A stretch of DNA of 64,000 nucleotides. It comes from Cryptomeria japonica (taxonomy: Eukaryota > Streptophyta > Pinopsida > Cupressales > Cupressaceae). The translations under genes were made by a program, and so were the position numbers. Under the pieces are notes generated by a model. That model saw only the letters and a program-made list of their open reading frames with translations. It made no database searches and was not told the DNA's origin. Within the stretch, counting starts at the first letter, position 1, and every line of letters begins with the position of its first letter. Positions 25,021 to 36,790 of this stretch are shown one piece after another. The stretch is from the NCBI RefSeq assembly GCF_030272615.1, contig NC_081414.1:311166164-311230163 (forward strand). Direction: 5' to 3'.

Positions 25021-25405
25021 GCTAGAAGATCTTCATAGTATGTCAACAGATGATGTGGTGGCAGAGAATGATTTTGTGGCAACTCCTATATTTTTGCAAG
25101 TTCAGAGTGATGGGAGTTGGCCAAGTTTATTGGTGTGAAGTGGTTGTGGAGTTAATGCCGAATTGACCAGACAAGATTGAGGACAATGCAAGGACAATAA
25201 ATTTTTGATAATCCATTGATGAATTTAGTAACTATCAGAAGAGAAGGATGATGGCATTGGGGTTAATGAAGATGGGTTCATAGTTATATTTGTCTTTGCC
25301 GCCCTCATTTAACCTATTTTCTTTTTTTCTAGTTTAAGTAGAGATTGAGTTGCAGTGATCAAGAGGTAAGAAATCAAAGGGGGTGTCATTGTAGAGACTG
25401 GTGTA

Positions 25406-25990
25406 ATGGAGGAGAGTTTTACCTTTACAATGGAAAAGAAGTCATTGCCTTTTGTGGGAAAAGTCACAGACATACGTTTGCAAGGTCTATTCCTCTTCAA
25501 GGATGAGATATTAGTGCAGGCGGTGAAGCTAATTTTGGGAGAGGAAATCGCACATGTTAGTCATCGGTACCAGACAAATAAATATGAAGATTTACTGCCT
25601 AATTGCAGTGTGCGGATTAGAGTTTGAGGACTCAGTGGATAAGGTGAAGAGGGTATTGCGAGATTTAATTGTTGAAGAGTATTTGAATGGTATGGATTCT
25701 ATATTTGAATGGGTCATCCTTGGAGCGGGTATTGATGTCTTAGAAGGTGTGAATGTGCCGGTGAATCTTATACCTTTTGTTCGATGGCAAGAGGATGAAT
25801 TGAAATCAAGATTTAGGGCTCTGGCTAGACACAGTTGGGAGGCCTTGAAGACCTTTACAAAGTTGATGAAAGTGGAAGAAGTGTTGCAAGCGACACACGA
25901 GGTGGGTCATGAAATGAGGCCTAGGAAGCGCACATTGGATGCGGTGATGGTTTTGTCAAAGTCTCAAGATGAGTCTGCTCAAAACAATTA
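25406..25990 (+). pseudogene. Hypothetical ORF downstream of LINE RNase H
   Basis: Two overlapping frames, 25406-25627 and about 25620-25990, read as one protein of about 190 residues with a single frameshift. Visible text includes KSLPFVGKVTDIRLQG, ILGAGIDVLEGVNVPVNL and a C-terminus ending SAQNN before TAA. It is hydrophilic and mixed alpha/beta in look, with no motif I recognise. Low stop density compared with the LINE is notable. It could be a LINE 3' passenger, a host gene fragment or chance. Confidence 0.35.
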
Positions 25991-26423
25991 ATTGTAGAAT
26001 GATTTTTTGTGTGTCTCTGTTTTGCTAGCCGTATCAGCTTAAGACTGAGATTTTATTTCTTAAATGTATGGATGTATCATGATTGTTATTCCCTTTCATT
26101 CTATTTTCATGAATTAATTCCTAATTAATTAATGCTCCCTTTCTAATCATCTTTAATTAGTTAATCCTAAATTAATTAATTACCATCTCCCTATTTTAAT
26201 AATTAATTAATTATTTAAATTAGTCGCATGTCTCCTATATTCTAACCAATTTATAACCTATCCCCTTATCCTTGCCCTTGGGTTCTAACTACCCTATCTT
26301 CCCTCCAACTAACCTTATCCTATCCCTTCTAACCTCCCACACATGTGTGCACATCCTAACCAATACCTAATTTTGGGGAAAATATCCTATTTTGGGTAGC
26401 CTTTTCCAAAATGGACATGTGTC
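25991..26423. other. AT-rich non-coding stretch
   Basis: Rich in TTAATTAA-type palindromes (26110-26220) and then a pyrimidine-rich part. The palindromes recall the U3 hairpins of the E6 LTR, so this may be an old LTR remnant, but I cannot align it by eye. It ends where the E4 LTR starts. Confidence 0.45.
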
Positions 26424-27049
26424 TGTTGGCATATTGGCATAACTAATAGAGATGATGATATCATATATTGATGGACTGATGATGATGATATATTGATGGA
26501 TGGTTGGTGATGATATATTGATGGGTTGTTGGTGACGATATAATTATGATATGATGCTCTATGATTAGTTATTTGTGTTGTCATTGATGGAAACCATGTT
26601 TGTTTGTGTTTGATATATCATCTAAGTTATCTAAGCCTAACCAGTAATGGGATGTTTGCTAAGTTGACAGTCAACCGGTAAGAAGGAACAGAGAAGAAGA
26701 TGGTTGTGGTAGAGATCTGTGTTGAGTTAGGTGTTGCGGTTTGGAATGGTTTGGAGAACCAAAAGTCATGTTTGTAATTGACTGTTGTATATTCAGTGCA
26801 AGGTTTGAGAACCGGTGTCAAGATCTTTAACCGGTAATATTTTATGGTTTGGCAGTAAATCTTATCATGTTCATTACTTAGTGATGACGTGTCAGAAACC
26901 ATGTGTGATGATAAGATTGCATTTAAGTGCGTACAAGGAGCGGATTTCTTAGGAAACAATGAAGTGCTTAACAAAATGTGTTAAAGGGTTTGACAAGCTT
27001 ATCAGATTAATATGCGGTGATGTGTTATGATCATTCAACTCTTGTAATT
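26424..27049 (+). repeat. E4 5' LTR, left part
   Basis: The left end matches the reverse complement of the E5 LTR end near 47240-47288 (TTGGCAT..GGCATAACTAAT). The stretch TTATTTGTGTTGTCATTGATGG (two short halves) matches near 47140. It stops at E3. Confidence 0.85.
27045..27049. repeat. E3 target-site duplication, left copy
   Basis: TAATT immediately precedes the E3 LTR start and is repeated after its end at 44757-44761. Both flanks are E4 LTR, so the duplication is read in known context. Confidence 0.9.
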
Positions 27050-27479
27050 TGTTGTCCTCATTTTTTATTCCAAAAATGAAGGACCACTAAATGAAATTTT
27101 TGTGAAAAATAAAAAAATTTACTCTATGGCATGCTTCCCGAGGCAAAATTTTGATGAATCCTTGGACTGCCTTAATCCTTAGTCTATCCTCGAACTACGT
27201 TTTGAATTTTGTCAAATTCTAGGTTCGTTTGCTATGTCTTTCCTTCAATTTTGGGTTTTAAAACCCCGACTGCAGTTGGAGAATTTTCTTCAAACTGCAA
27301 GTTTTAATGATATTCATTGTTTTGGTTGTTGTAGGGGAATTTTTAGCTTATTACATGTGCATCTTTATTAAAAGATGTTACTTGCAATTTGTTTTAAATT
27401 TCCCTTTCTTGTTTTTGTCTTTTTTATTGTTTTTTGGTCTTTTTTAGTTAAAATAGGGATTTTTTGACTCAATTACAAG

Positions 27480-27830
27480 TAAACTTGCAGTTTGGTCAAA
27501 AAAACCCCTACTTTAATGGTTTTTGCATGTAATAGGGATTTTAATTCCCCATTACATATGTGCAAGTATTTCTAACTTGTTGTAGGGATTTTATTTCCCT
27601 TTTACGAGTAATGAAAACTTGCAGTTTGCTCCAAAAAACCCGATTTTGCCTTGCAAGTGCATTTTCGACAGTTTTAAACTTGTCATTTGTCTAAAAAATC
27701 CTGATTTTGCCTTGTAAGTGGAAAAAGTGAAATTAAAACTTGTATTCTTCTCCCAAAAACCCAATTTGCATTCTCTTATACAAATTCAAACTTGTCTTTT
27801 GCTCCAAAAAACCCAAAATGCAAGAAAAAA
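27480..27830 (+). repeat. Imperfect repeats in E3 U3
   Basis: About five units of roughly 60-70 bp share AAACTTG(CA/T)..TTTG followed by AAAAAACCC and GATTTTGCC. The same set is in the 3' LTR at about 38720-39065. They may be U3 regulatory repeats; no factor is implied. Confidence 0.6.
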
Positions 27831-29093
27831 AACGGTTTTTTGAAGAATTCAAAGCAATTTTTTGTGGAGATTTTCTAGGGAGGAAAGGCGTTTTTGCTTC
27901 TACCCTATTTTCATGTGTTCATGGACATCTTTCAGACCAAATGGAGGTTGCATTGACTGGTTTTTTGCCCTAGATCAGCAAACATGTTTTTATTTAATGC
28001 CACGTTTTGGGGGATTAGAACTTATTGAAGCTGCAATCTCCTAAAGCGTTTTGCCCTCTCTCACCTAGGCGTGGAGTTTGGGAGGAGTTTTAAGCTATTA
28101 AATGATGACATTAAAGATGCAAATGATGGCCACATTTTTTCCACGTCACTCCTTTGGCTACGCTTTGCAAGCACAAATCATCATTTCTTCTACTTCCTCC
28201 TTAGGTGTTTTGCTCCAATCTTTTTAGGCATGCTCTCTCATTGGCACTTTGATCTTTGAAATTTGGGATTACTGCTACATTTATCAGTTTGGAGCATTTT
28301 TACAAAAATGTGTTAAGGGTTTTGGCATTGCGGATTGCTTCTATTTTTGGTCTTCCTTCTTTTTTCCAAAAATTGGTCACATTTTTGGAGAAGCATTTGC
28401 ATTTTCAAAAAAGGTATGTTCTCTTTCCTTTCTTTCCTTCATTTTATTATTTTCTTGTTTTCTTAATTTTCGTTCTTAGTTGCATTTTTTTGGCATGTGT
28501 TGTTCTTCAAAAATCGGTTTTTGTGAGAGAAATCTTCCCCTTGGTATGCAATTTTTGAATTGCATTGTTCTTCCCAAAATTCCCTCTTTACTTGTATTCG
28601 AGATTTTTAATCTCAATTACAAGTTCGCTGGAAATTCTTGTTCTTCCCCTACAGTTAAGGAATTTAACCATTTTTGGTTAAAATTCCAAGTTAAAAAGTT
28701 TGAAATACCCCTCCCTCGCAAATTCAGGTTTTAAAAATCGGATTACATGTTGAAGAGTTCTTCCCATTTTCATGAAAATGACTTTCCCGGATTTTCCCAT
28801 TTCTATCCATTCATGTTCCCCATATCCGTACTTTCCATTTCCGTCATTTCCCGCAAGTCAAAATCTCATTTTTTGTCTATTTCTCCATTTTTGAATTTAC
28901 AAGTGTACTTGTATTCGGGTTTTAAAACCCCGATTGCATGTATGTCCTTTCCAACTTGTATACTTGTGAAAATTCTCCCAAGATCCGAAATTGGTCAAAG
29001 TCAAGATTTTCCCATTTCTACATATTTCCCCTCTTCCTCTCACAAAATCCTGAAATTCAAGAATCAAAGTTTTACCCATTTGGAGAAGGAAGA

Positions 29094-32000
29094 ATGATAT
29101 TTGCAGCTGACTATGATGTTGCCTTAACTCTTTTAAGTCTTCATCACAGCATTCTAGGTTCACAATCAATGTCAGATTTGTCGACATCTCCAACTCCAAA
29201 GAAAATGAAATACAAATATGACAAATATCAGAATGAGGTTGCACCTTCCCAGGTTTCTTCTCCTTTGGATCGCATCAGAGACACGGAGATAGGGCACGTT
29301 GATATGGCAGAATTCATCAATAGGGTAGAAGATCCACAGGATAATAACTTGCAGCAGTTGTTCGACAGCCATATCCATCATGCATCTTCCTTCCCAGTGG
29401 CTGCCCTAGAATCTGAGTTTGTTCTTGCATGCGCCCATCATTTTGACAAGGAATCAAGAGTCATCAAAAATTATGATGGTGAAGCTATAATTCATCTTGA
29501 TGCGGATACAATTGAGAAGGTCTTTAGAATACCTCCTGCACCTGTTTATATGCAAATCACCAAAAAAAGTGCAGCGGAATATTACGTGAAGAGGGAAAAA
29601 GATTGCAAGCGGCACATCAATAGGTGGATCCAAGAGCCACATCCTTCCTTCTCAAGGTGGGCAAAGTTGTACTGTTGTGATTTCAAATGGGAGATAGGAG
29701 ACACCATCACTCTTCTCAGCAGGATGATGGGCCTTGAGCATTCCAATGTCCTTGAGCCATGGATGTATCAGTTCATTATGTTCATACGGTAGTCACATCA
29801 CATTTGATGGGGGGAAGTCATCAACGATGCCTTGTGCGAACAACTTGCAGCAGTTCCTACCACCATGACCTTCTTCATGAATTCTTATTTGGTATATTTA
29901 GCAGCATCACATAGACACTTTCCAGGTCTTTCTAACAAGGGTGATCGCTCGCTTATACCAGTTTGGGAATATTATGACCAGTTGCCATTGAAACCCAGCA
30001 GACTGCATTTTAGAAGGGTCCAAGATGCATTCTTTGGATATTTCATGTGTCAGTTTGACAGAGATCTCAGGAACAAAAGAGTATCAGATGAGGCATGGGT
30101 CAAGGTGTCTGAGTATGGGTGTATGTTCCTGCAATTTCCCACCTTCACCTATATGAGGATTGGATGCTATGATGGTCAGCCGTACATGCTTCTCAGATAC
30201 CCAACCGATAAGATGATTCTTATGGAGTTGGGAAGACAGATCATGGCTGTTCATACTTTTCAGTCTGCTAAACACAAGGTTGGAATGGGGATCTCTACCA
30301 CAAACCCAATGAAAATTGGTCGATACTCCCTTGTCACATCTGTGAAGGCTAAGGCAATGGAGGCTGAATTGTAGGAAATCATGCTTAAAAGGTTCAAACC
30401 TAGAGCTGCTTTTGATTATAGAGGTATGAAGGAGAAGATAAAGAAATCCTTTCTGCATGTTCATCGCATTGAAGACATCTGGGTAGATCTCTGCACAGAA
30501 GCCGAAGTCCTCAAGATGGATTACTGCAGGCTCACTGTTGAGCAAATTATTGATTTGAACTTGGCAGATATCCCACAAGGGATGATTGATGACGGGCATA
30601 TACTTGACCCTGAATACACTTCACAGAGGTTTGAGGAAGCTCCACTTCCTTTGATCCAATGGTCACACAAAAAGTGCATCTCCATCCTTGACAGATTTCA
30701 GCCTATCTTGGCCAACACTAATGCATGGCTAAAAAGTAATGTTGTTAGACTTATCAAAATCAAGGTTGGTAAAGTAATGTTGTTAGACTTATCAAAATCA
30801 AGGTTGGTAAAGAAGATGATTCTACGAGGCCTCTAGGACGGAAATTTGAGATTCACATCGACAACAAGGAGGGTGCTTCATCTTCAAGCACAAGGATCAA
30901 GTTACGAGTCAGTCGTGCAGTAGTGCTTCCTCCTCAAGAGACGACTATTCGTGGGAAGGAAAAATTACGATTCCATGTTCAAGTGATCAATCTGGATAAT
31001 CCAAAAGAGGGGCAACAATCTAATGATGCTCCTAAGTCTCCAGTTTTAGACTCGCCTCATGAGGTCATTCCTCTAGTTTCGATTAAGATGCCTCTTTCTC
31101 CTCCTGATTTTCTCGTGGATGAGTCTCCTCATAATGCAATTCCCATTTCAACATATGAGCCATCTCCTGATCATCAACAAGAAAGTGTGTTGAAAGTTAC
31201 TACAGATATTCCTACTTGCATCCAGTTAGTAGAAATTGATACTTCCACTTCTAGTTTTGAAGAATTCATGAGGCAATCTTCATGCCCATTGGTAATTGAG
31301 CAAACCATGGTTGTTGTCCCAACTGATATTCCTCCCAGGGTGACCGTGGTAATTCAAATAGAAACTGCTTCTCCTTTGCCTACGGCTACTACTGGAAGTG
31401 AGTTGATGACTTTGCCTCCATGGCTTAGTTCTTTCACCCTGTAAATGAAGAAGCAAGAGATCTCACCTGATGCCTTTGACTACCAACAACTCAAATGGTC
31501 CAGATCCAAAGTTGCTAAGAAGGCCAAGACTATCTCCAGAGTAACTATTGACAGTAACAAGATGAAGGTAGCTGAAATTGTTGAACCCATTGCAGATAAG
31601 CCACTTGATGAAATGTCAGTTGTTGATTATAAAGTTACGAGGATAGAGTTGGGAAAGAAAATGCATGAGGTCATTAAACATGATGCTTAGTTTTATGTTG
31701 CTTCATTGGTGCAAAGGTGTGATGATCTTCTAGCGAAGAAAGACAAGCTAGAAGAGGAGAACCGACAGCTTATGGCAGCCATTCATAAAATCACAAAACC
31801 TACTGCTGAAGGGGGTAACTCCATAGGTTCTTCTGGTTCCCAAGAATCGATTCATGGAGTGGAAAGGGCTACTTAGAAAGTACAAGCACTGGATTCTTGG
31901 GTTGATCAACTTCATGATCAATGTGTACAAGTAATGAAAGACATTTTTCAAATAATGTCTAAGTTGGAAACCATCGAGGAGAAATTGGATCAGACTTCTA

Positions 32001-32282
32001 ACACTTTCAAAAAGAATCTGGAAAGTGTTGAGAAAAGTCTGACCATCTGGTGTACCATACCCCAACAACAGCTGAGTATTTTGCAAGAGCATGCCATCAT
32101 CTCTTCCAGGGTCATGTACTTGGAATTTAAAGAACTCATGGAAAACAAGACCCTTGTTCTTAAATCCCTCATTGAGGAGATCGGTGATGCAAGGAGATTC
32201 TGAGGTGAAGTTTACCGAGGTATTGTCTCACATTGTGAAAAGGCCTCTTGCAACATAGTAAGTTAGGATGGAGAGCTGATTC
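29094..32282 (+). pseudogene. LTR-encoded ORF of E3, 5' copy (unknown function)
   Basis: Starting at ATG 29094, the + strand reads a protein in a nearly constant frame to the deletion point. Parts: Ser/Thr-rich N-terminus (SPTPKKMKYKYDKYQ); a globular region with DADTIEKVFRIPPAP and WIQEPHPSFSRWAKLY; a second region with VQDAFFGYFMCQFDRDLRNK; a Pro/Ser-rich linker (30920-31440); and a C-terminal coiled-coil-like region (IMSKLETIEEKLDQTSNTF). Stops at 29790 (TAG), 30372 (TAG) and 31442 (TAA) are also in the 3' copy. No catalytic motif is recognised. The pattern around DGEAIIHLDADTIEKVF resembles accessory proteins of plant retrotransposons. Confidence 0.6.
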
Positions 32283-33735
32283 CACCTTCATTATCTAATA
32301 TGGCCAATCCACCTCCACTTCCTCCTCCTGGTCCATGGGGAGTAGCTTTTGGTCCTTTGGCATTAACCCCACCTCTTCATCCGCTTCCACAATGTTCACG
32401 CAAAAATATCCCCAAATTCTATGGCAATGGAAAGCAACACCCCGATGAACATGTCAAGTCTTTCTATATGGCGTGTGGTGTTCATGGAGTTGAACATAAA
32501 GATCTTGATGTTTGGTTGTTTATAGAGACTCTTCAAGGTATTGCAGCAGACTGGTTTTTCAATCTTACTGTTGGTTCAATTGTTTCGTGGAACTCGTTGA
32601 GAGACAAGTTCGAGGAACGTTTCAAGCCTGTAGAAGATGAGCATGCCTTGTTGGCCCAATTGACACAAATGAAGAAGGATACGCATGAAGGCATGCGCAA
32701 ATTCATTGCTAAATTTAACAAATTAGCAAATAGAATTCATGTTAATTCTAAGCCTACTCCTGAGAACCTCAAGTGTTTTTTCATTAACACTCAGTTGCCC
32801 GAGGTCAGTTTCTTCTTAAGGCAAGCATCTCCTACTGATTTAGAAGTTGCTCAATCAATGGCTACTAAAATTGAGGACGATTTGATCCTAGCTGGTAAGA
32901 TCAAAAATAATTCTAATCGGTCCAAAGGAGGTTCACATATGGATGGTTCATTTTCTGGTTCTACCGATCCTATGGTACAGAAATTAGCAAATGAACTACT
33001 TGCTTTAAAGAAGCAAGTATCTCAGAATTCCTACTCACACCGTACAAGGATATCCCAAGAAGGACATATCCTAATACTACTGCTAGTTACACTGCCAAGA
33101 ATCAACCCAAGTTGTCTCCCCCTCCGGAGAGACTTGCGCTTGAGCCACCTCCTTCAAAGGCAATGGTTGGCTATTATGAGACTGATCAAAATGAGTCTTC
33201 TTATTTTGATTATTAGTCTGACGAAGTTGCTCTTCCTCAACAAGAAGAAGAAGAAGTGACTGGCGACTCTACTATACGTTACATGCACTATGATGACTCT
33301 GTTGTTTCCGAAAGGACTCATAGCCAAGCATTTGCTGTAATGACAAGATCCCAGACCCAGTTGGCCCAACAAGAAGAATCTACAAAGATCGCAAGTGATT
33401 TACAATCACCTATTATTATTGCTAAAAGAGGAACACCGCTGCCCTATATTCCAAAGGATGCGGCAAAAATCCAAGTAAGTAACAAAAGTCCTCCTCTTGC
33501 TTCATCTATTGATCCTAAGCCCAGTATGCCCAACCCCAAACCATTATCAGACAATGTTAATCCCTTTCTAGCTGGTTCATTTCAAGCCTTTGATATCATT
33601 GACCATGCTAAGAAGACTAAGATTCAAATGTCCAAAGTTGAGTATTTACAAGCTAATCCCGATCAATTTGATAGATTAGCTGATTTTGTTAAAAGTAAGG
33701 AGACTCATCCTATACTTGAAAACACTATCCCATAA
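32283..33735 (+). pseudogene. gag: E3 gag, probably 5' truncated
   Basis: The frame from ATG 32300 starts with a Pro-rich stretch, then a clear retrotransposon gag domain (VWLFIETLQGIAADWFFNL, SWNSLRDKFEERFK, MRKFIAKFNKLANRI). It shifts frame near 33255 and continues in the pol frame to TAA 33733. No zinc knuckle is seen. Because the sequence joins LTR directly at 32282, an upstream part of gag was likely lost. Confidence 0.8.
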
Positions 33736-34590
33736 GAACCAAAGAGTTTGCCCAATCATTTGGTGACCATTCCATCAACCACCCAGGGAAAAATAGAACC
33801 TTTTTACATTTCCCTATTGATCAATGGTTTTTAGTTGAGCAATTATGTCTTGGATTCTGGTGCTTATGATAACATCATGCCCGCAAAAGTTGCTCAAGAT
33901 TTGGGGCTGACCTTGACCAAAACTTTTGGTCATTGTTATTCCATGGAGAACAAGCAAGTGCCTCTTATTGGGCAAATCAAGGATGCGCAATTTGCATTTG
34001 TTGCTTTTCTGGATAATAAAATAAAGATGACTGTCTTGGTGGCTGACGTTCCTGCATCATACGGAATGTTACTTGGCCATAATTTTTGTAAGGATGTTGG
34101 AGGTGAACTCAACATGGATATGACAGAAGCAAGAATACTTGTCAAAGGTGTTGTGCAGAAGTTAATTCTTGCAAGAGAAACCAAGTACACGGTTGTCAAG
34201 TCCAATGACCCTCATGCTCAGATTCTTTTTGAATCTTCGGGTTTTGGGAATTATTATCTCCATGTAGATGAAATTTCAGAATTTGCTAAAGATTACTCTT
34301 CTAGCAGCTTCGACATTTCACTACTTTCAGCAAATGAAAAGTTTGTTGATACTGATCAGGACCAAGCATCAGAAGATGGGTCATCCAGTTCATTTGTTAT
34401 GGTTGAGGAAGTCGCATCTTCACTTGCTAATGAAAGTATTCCATTACCTCCTCGACAAGATGAGTTTCATTCTTTGTCTATTCAAGAGGAAAGTTCATCC
34501 TCTCCTATGGAAGAAGATGACAACTTTTCTTTTCATAATGCGCCCATCTCAGATGAAGGCAGCTCTAATCATTCCAATGAAAACAACAGT
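33736..34590 (+). pseudogene. pol: E3 aspartic protease and linker
   Basis: Active site LDSGAYDNIMP with Asp at 33853, then ADVPASYGMLLGHNF. Compared with E1 the same blocks are in the same order. A TAG lies just upstream at about 33832. A long Ser/Glu-rich linker (34290-34590) separates protease from aRNH. Confidence 0.82.
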
Positions 34591-35010
34591 TCAAATGATG
34601 TATGGACTCTTGAATTTGATGGCAACTGCACTACGAATGGATCCGGAGCTAGTGTAGTTCTTATATCTCCCAAGGGAGAGATCTTCCCTTACTCTTTCAA
34701 GTTGTAATTTGCTAATACCAACAATACGGCTGAATATGAGTCACTTTTGTTAGGAACGAGTGTTGCATTGAAAAGAGGAATCAAAAACCTTCATGCCCAA
34801 GGTGATGCCGAATTAATTGTTTGTCAAGTCAGAAACATATATCAAACTAAGAATGACAAACTCAAGCATTACCGCAATTTGGTATGGGAGAATATTGAAG
34901 ATTTTGATTCTTTCAATATCTAAGTTGGTCCTCGTGGATAGAATGATAGAGTTGATTCTCTTGTTGTTTCAGCTACTTCATTAATTCCCCATCTTGACTT
35001 TGGTCATGAT
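34591..35010 (+). pseudogene. pol: E3 archaeal-type RNase H, upstream of RT
   Basis: Motifs: WTLEFDGNCTTNGSGASVVL (Asp), NNTAEYESLLLG (Glu), AQGDAELIV (Asp) and NDRVDSLVV (Asp). TAA near 34706 and two further stops near 34921 interrupt it. Same domain and place as in E1, so the order is a lineage trait and not a rearrangement of one copy. Confidence 0.82.
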
Positions 35011-36408
35011 AAATATATTATTGAAATAATCTGCAGACCTAGTGTGCTTGACAATTGGGATCATTGGCAGATCTTCAACGATGACAAGCAAATCAATAAT
35101 TTCTTGCAAGTTGAGGATGGTTTCAACAACCTGTATTTTGAAGGAATTAATTCTCCTACTTCTTTGTCATCAGATTCAATGTCTGATACATCATCTGAAT
35201 CAGATGAAAATATCCTTCAGCTGAAAGGAAATAAAATTCCCAAGGGGTTGGTTTCTCTTGAAAAAAAATTCGATCAACATGATCGTTATATCAAGAGATG
35301 ACAACAAGAAAGTGTTGATTCTCCTATGGGATATGAGAAATATAATATTGGATCTGATGAAGATCCAAAGTTTGTCAATATTGGCAATAATTACACTTCA
35401 GATGAGAGAGATCAGTTTATTCATCTTTTGTGCCAACACCATGATGTCTTGGCATATGCATATGATGATCTAAAATCCTTCCAACCCAAGGAAGTGCAGC
35501 ATGACATTCCTCTCAAGCTTGGTGTAGAACCTTTCAAGCAAAAGCAACGCCAGTATAATCCGAAGATTTCAGGTACCATTCTTTCTGAAGTTCAAAAGAT
35601 GCTTGATGCTTGGATTATCTTTCCCATCCATCATTCAACATGGTTGGCGAATATAGTACCGGTGTGTAAGAAGAATGGAGAAATACATATCTGTGTTGAT
35701 TTTAGAAATCTTGATCAGTTATCACTCAAGGACAATTATCCATTGCCAATCATGGATCAAGTTTTGCAAACGATGACAGGTTCCAAGATGTTATCTATGC
35801 TAGATGGATTTTTAGGATACAATCAGATTGAGGTTAGTGAACCTGATCACTGCATTTACTACTCCATGGGGTACATTTGCATACCGCAGAATGCCTTTCG
35901 GGTTGATCAATGCAGGGGCTACCTTCCAACGAGCTATGGACTTGGCTTTCCATGGTATTGTGGGAAGGTATATTGTTGTATATCTTGATGATCTTACTAT
36001 TTTTTCTAAAGATCATGAGAATCATCTTTTTCATTTACAAGATGTACTTGAAAGATGTCGCAAGCACAGTATCTCTCTTAATCCCAAGAAGTTAGTTTTT
36101 GGGGTGACGGAGGGAAAACTTCTTGGTCACATTGTTTCCAAGGAGGGTATAAAAGTTGATCTTGAGAGGGTTAAATATATTCAGAATCTCCCTTTGCCAT
36201 CCAACAAGACTGTTGTTCGTTCCTTTTTTGGTAAGGTAAATTTTCTGTGAAGATTCATACCTGACTTTGCGGAGAAGACCCGTCATATTATGGATATGAT
36301 GAAAGGAAAGTCTTCTTTCCATTGGAATTTTGAAGGAAGGGCAGCATTCAATGAAATCAAAGATGCAATTGCTCATGCACCTGTGTTGGTTTGTCCCAAT
36401 TACACCAA
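35011..36408 (+). pseudogene. pol: E3 reverse transcriptase
   Basis: Linker NKIPKGLVSLEKKFD, then DVLAYAYDDLKSF, ICVDFRNLDQLSLKDNYPLP, MLSMLDGFLGYNQIEV, FGLINAGATFQRAMD and YLDD at 35981-35992. A frameshift lies between GYNQIEV and TTPWGTFAY (about 35845-35860), and a TGA is near 36248. The thumb region reads LLGHIVSKEGIKVD. Confidence 0.88.
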
Positions 36409-36790
36409 GGAGTTCATCATGTATAGTTATGCTTCCGAGCATACTTTGTCAGCTATTCTGATGCAGAAAAATTCAGAGGGGATTGAATCTCCTATCGCTT
36501 TCATGAGTTGTCCTTTGAAGCCTTGTGAACTCAAGTATTCCTCTATTGAGAAGAATGCCTATGCGGTTGTTAAAGCAATTAAGAACTTCCATTTTTACAT
36601 CTTGAATTCTCATACCATTGTGTTAGTTCCTGATACATCAATCAAATCTATCTTAACACAACAAGAGTTTGGCACAAAGAGAGGAAATTGGATTGCTAAA
36701 ATCCAAGAGTATGACTTGGAGATCAAGCCCACAAAGCTTGTTCGAGGAAGAGGACTCTGTCAGCTGATGGCGGAAGGTATTCCAGAGGAG
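36409..36790 (+). pseudogene. pol: E3 native RNase H (gRH), catalytically degenerate
   Basis: The segment aligns with Gypsy RNase H but has YSYASEHTLSAILMQ where D-A-S is expected, IEKNAYAVVKAIKNF where K-E is expected, and IVLVPDTSIKSIL where T-D is expected. The reading frame here is open, so these are substitutions in an otherwise preserved domain. Together with E1 this points to loss of activity in the lineage. Confidence 0.72.

Larger units (their letters stand above)
21280..25400 (+). mobile_element. Plant L1-type LINE, 5' truncated by E2
   Basis: Decayed endonuclease, non-LTR reverse transcriptase, zf-RVT-like region and RNase H follow in order on +, as in plant L1 elements. The endonuclease N-terminus and ORF1 should lie on the far side of E2, left of the window. 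The 3' end is uncertain: no clean poly(A) tail is visible before 26000. Confidence 0.82.
27050..32282 (+). repeat. E3 5' LTR, 3' end deleted
   Basis: Aligns with 38291 to about 43362 of the 3' LTR with scattered substitutions and small indels. The match ends at GAGCTGATTCCA. The last roughly 1.4 kb of LTR (TATA, R, U5) are missing here. A 38-bp tandem duplication near 30737-30812 is private to this copy. Confidence 0.92.

Noticed and set aside
26424-27049. Solo Copia LTR
   Set aside because: Its missing half is found at 44757-45577 across E3, with a primer-binding site after it.
28249-28734. Phe/Ser-rich ORFs in the E3 U3 (also 39490-39979)
   Set aside because: Low complexity translation of T-rich DNA, several frames overlapping, no conserved start.
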